This document shows positions 61,827-64,000 of a stretch of DNA of 64,000 nucleotides, one piece after another. The translations under genes and the position numbers were made by a program. The notes beneath the pieces are model-generated. The model searched no databases. It saw nothing but the letters and a program-made list of their open reading frames with translations, and was not told the origin of the DNA. The DNA comes from Nymphaea colorata. Its lineage: Eukaryota > Streptophyta > Magnoliopsida > Nymphaeales > Nymphaeaceae. The DNA is taken from the NCBI RefSeq assembly GCF_008831285.2, contig NC_045149.1:8274417-8338416 (forward strand), read 5' to 3'. Every line of letters begins with the position of its first letter. The stretch's first letter is position 1.

Positions 61827-62966
61827 TGCTACATCAGTGAAGTTTGACATCAGATCCATCAATTTCAAATTTGAAGTAGTCAAACACCCCCTTAGAGTTG
61901 AAGAAAAACATGCCATTAAATTCTGCATGACTAAGGAAAATTTAACTTAAGAAAAAGGTGCTTAGATGTCCCTGTTATTGACATCTAAGCAGTCTTTGTT
62001 GCTATGCTTGCAACTAGGCTAACTAAACATTTGTCTTGGCTACATAATGGTTGATACAGAGGTAATGTTGGTATGGTATGTACTCATTGTCACATTAAGT
62101 TACCATACTTGGTGCCTAAACATTTCTTTGGACTATATAGTGATTTCATTATTGAGGTAAATATTGATAAGAACCATAGTCATAGGAAAAGTGTTTAAAA
62201 AAAAAAAAGTTTTATACTTCAATAATAATAGATCAGCCGTATAAAACTGAAAGAAGACCTCTTTTTGAAAAAGACAACAAAAAGGAAAAGAACTCCAAAA
62301 AGAACATGAAAGGAACACGTTTTTTTGGCCTCTTTTACATTTTTTATTACTACGTTTTTATTATCATATATTTTGCATTTTAGTTTTGGGATTTTATTTT
62401 TAAAAAATGTTGTGATTTTCCCAAGATTTTAAAGAGAAAAAATATCTTTACCATATTGTATCAGAGAAAAACCTTGTCATTTAAAACCCATAACAATATT
62501 TGTAACTATCATATGAACCAGCTGTCACAACTATCACTGGTATTTTGGAAATATTGCAAAAAAATAAGAAGACTTTTTATTGAGAAAATATTGCAATAAT
62601 TTTGAAGTATGGTCAAAAAATATTTTTGTAATTTTATTGAGATAATGTCGTGTTCCTCTTTTTGAAAAGTCTTTCTCTTCCGAGTATGTTAAGTATGTCA
62701 ATCTTCCTCTTCACGGAGGTGGAAATGCTCAACCACATGCTTGATTGATCCACAGAAAAGTCAAACTGTAAACAATTGTATCCTTGAATTGACCCAGAAT
62801 TTGGTTTAAACAGTGTAACTTGCCACTCTATTAGACATCTGTCAGTCGCTTGCATAGATGAGGAATTGCATTATGCCTCATCCCCAAATTTCACACCAAA
62901 ACTTGGGGCGTGGTTTCTTCATTCCTTTCCTCCCATTCAACAAAGTGACTACAGTACACTCAAGAA
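61827..62966. other. Sequence found only in copy B, no gene seen
   Basis: About 1.1 kb of AT-rich DNA without a counterpart in copy A, where only about 240 bp lie between the matching flanks. No transposon ends were recognised. Confidence 0.4.
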
Positions 62967-63487
62967 GAAGAAGAAGAAGAAGAAGAAGAAGAGGAAGAAT
63001 TATAGCGGTGATTGCTTTCACGCAATAAATGAGGGTGGATTTCATTTGAACGAAAATTTGGGTGCCAACACCTATACCGATAACGAACGACCACCGTATA
63101 TTCTTTTTACCAAAACCCTATTGGCTGGAAAGACTATACCGTTGACAAATCACTAAACCGGTGAACTAATCATCTCAATAGTTCATTATTTCGCTAGCAA
63201 ATGGTGCGGCCTATTTCTATAACCAGTGAAACAATTCACCGGTATAGATGAGTTTTTTGTAGGACCTCGCAAAGCCCTTTGCAGATTTTGTTTTCCCAAC
63301 TGTATTTTCTTTCCTCCCCTACAAAGAGCTTCTTTGTACTTCATCAAAGGTTTCCGGCGCTCTTGGTCTGGGACTTGTGGGTATATGATACAAAGTTATG
63401 GCCAAGTAGCCTGTCGAGACAAGCGATGAGTCGTCGAGGGAGGTTCGCACCAGACAAGAAGAGGACGCATGCAATCTGACACCACTC
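62967..63487. mobile_element. CACTA-like subterminal repeat block, end of copy B
   Basis: Starts with a GAA trinucleotide run, then the CTATACCG and CCGGTGAA words of 25870-26115, ending in GATGAGTTTTTTGTAGG near 63260. Similarity to copy A ends at CAATCTGACACCACTC (63487). Confidence 0.4.
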
Positions 63488-64000
63488 CAAAGAGCTGATG
63501 GCCCTTCACCTTTACCATTAAGGTTAACGGAAAGGGAGGGCCATGGATCTCTCCCAATATTTTTTGTCAAGAGAACGGCCAAGGGAGGGTTTTCCCTTCC
63601 CAATTCAAAAAGGATCTAGCACCATCGGTTTTCAGCCATCTACATCTAATGTGCTTATCTATATATATATATGCCTTCAACAAAATGTGTTGAGTTCAAA
63701 TGTCATAATTCAAGTGATATTTAACTAATTCTTAAAACTTTAATAGTAGATTATAAAGGATTATGCATTAAGACAAGAAATTCTGCAAAAAAGGTATATT
63801 GAATAAATTGCCAAATGGGTCGATCTGTTTTTATACAGACTTTTTATACACAACAAACACACACGTCTTATACCAACTTGGTGGATCAGTTTTTCTCTCT
63901 TTCATGTTCGCAAGCAAACAATTGTATACAAATCGTCTACATTAAATTGTTTCTAACTATAGTACCATAAATTAATGTTTGTATATTGTTTTGGTTGTTG
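63488..64000. other. Right flank, no gene seen
   Basis: Single-copy, AT-rich. It does not match the sequence after copy A (26352 on). No gene was recognised. Confidence 0.4.

Larger units (their letters stand above)
36895..63487. repeat. Segmental duplication, copy B
   Basis: Matches 1003-26351 in the same orientation. Additions in B: solo LTR 41560-44574, about 620 bp at 46233-46890, copia-2 inside CCD4, the LINE fragment near 59440, and about 1.1 kb of unmatched DNA at 61827-62966. Losses relative to A: 434 bp of CCD4 exon 1, one unit of the ~600-bp block, and the region equivalent to 17484-24984. Confidence 0.93.

Overview
This window is nuclear DNA from a flowering plant. The evidence is a spliced plant-type CCD4 carotenoid dioxygenase gene, three Ty1/copia retrotransposons primed by initiator-Met tRNA, a probable Ty3/gypsy solo LTR, CACTA and LINE remnants, and AT-rich, microsatellite-rich intergenic DNA. 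I cannot name the species. Only one protein-coding gene looks intact.

Layout: 1-1002 is single-copy flank. 1003-26351 is copy A of a segmental duplication and 36895-63487 is copy B, in the same orientation. They are separated by a 10.5 kb spacer. Each copy holds, in order: a pair of foldback (inverted-repeat) elements joined by a GAGCTCGAG-rich module; intergenic DNA; a CCD4 locus on the minus strand; purine-rich and MITE-like DNA; a CACTA-like end; a block with twin small hairpins; and a CACTA-like, subterminal-repeat block at the far end. In copy A, CCD4 is intact: exon 1 is 9332-10929, exon 2 is 7946-8213, and the intron is 1118 bp. In copy B, CCD4 is a pseudogene, broken by a 5.0 kb copia element in exon 1 (target duplication CTCCC) and by a 434-bp deletion.

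Mobile DNA found in only one place: copia-1 (19258-24656, copy A, TSD GTTTG), copia-2 (49044-54045, inside CCD4-B), copia-3 (27533-34477, in the spacer, old) and a 3.0 kb solo LTR (41560-44574, copy B, TSD AATAT). LTR differences counted by eye are about 10 substitutions in 589 bp (copia-1), 13 in 347 bp (copia-2) and roughly 46 in 460 bp (copia-3). The two CCD4 copies differ by about 2-5% in exon segments. The inferred order is therefore copia-3, then the segmental duplication, then copia-2, then copia-1.

Functionally, the window shows a duplicated carotenoid-cleavage gene in which one copy was lost to transposon insertion. It is set in repeats that include a long inverted repeat able to form double-stranded RNA. 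I found no convincing undescribed multi-gene system. The least explained structures are the nested foldback complex and the copia-3 leader.
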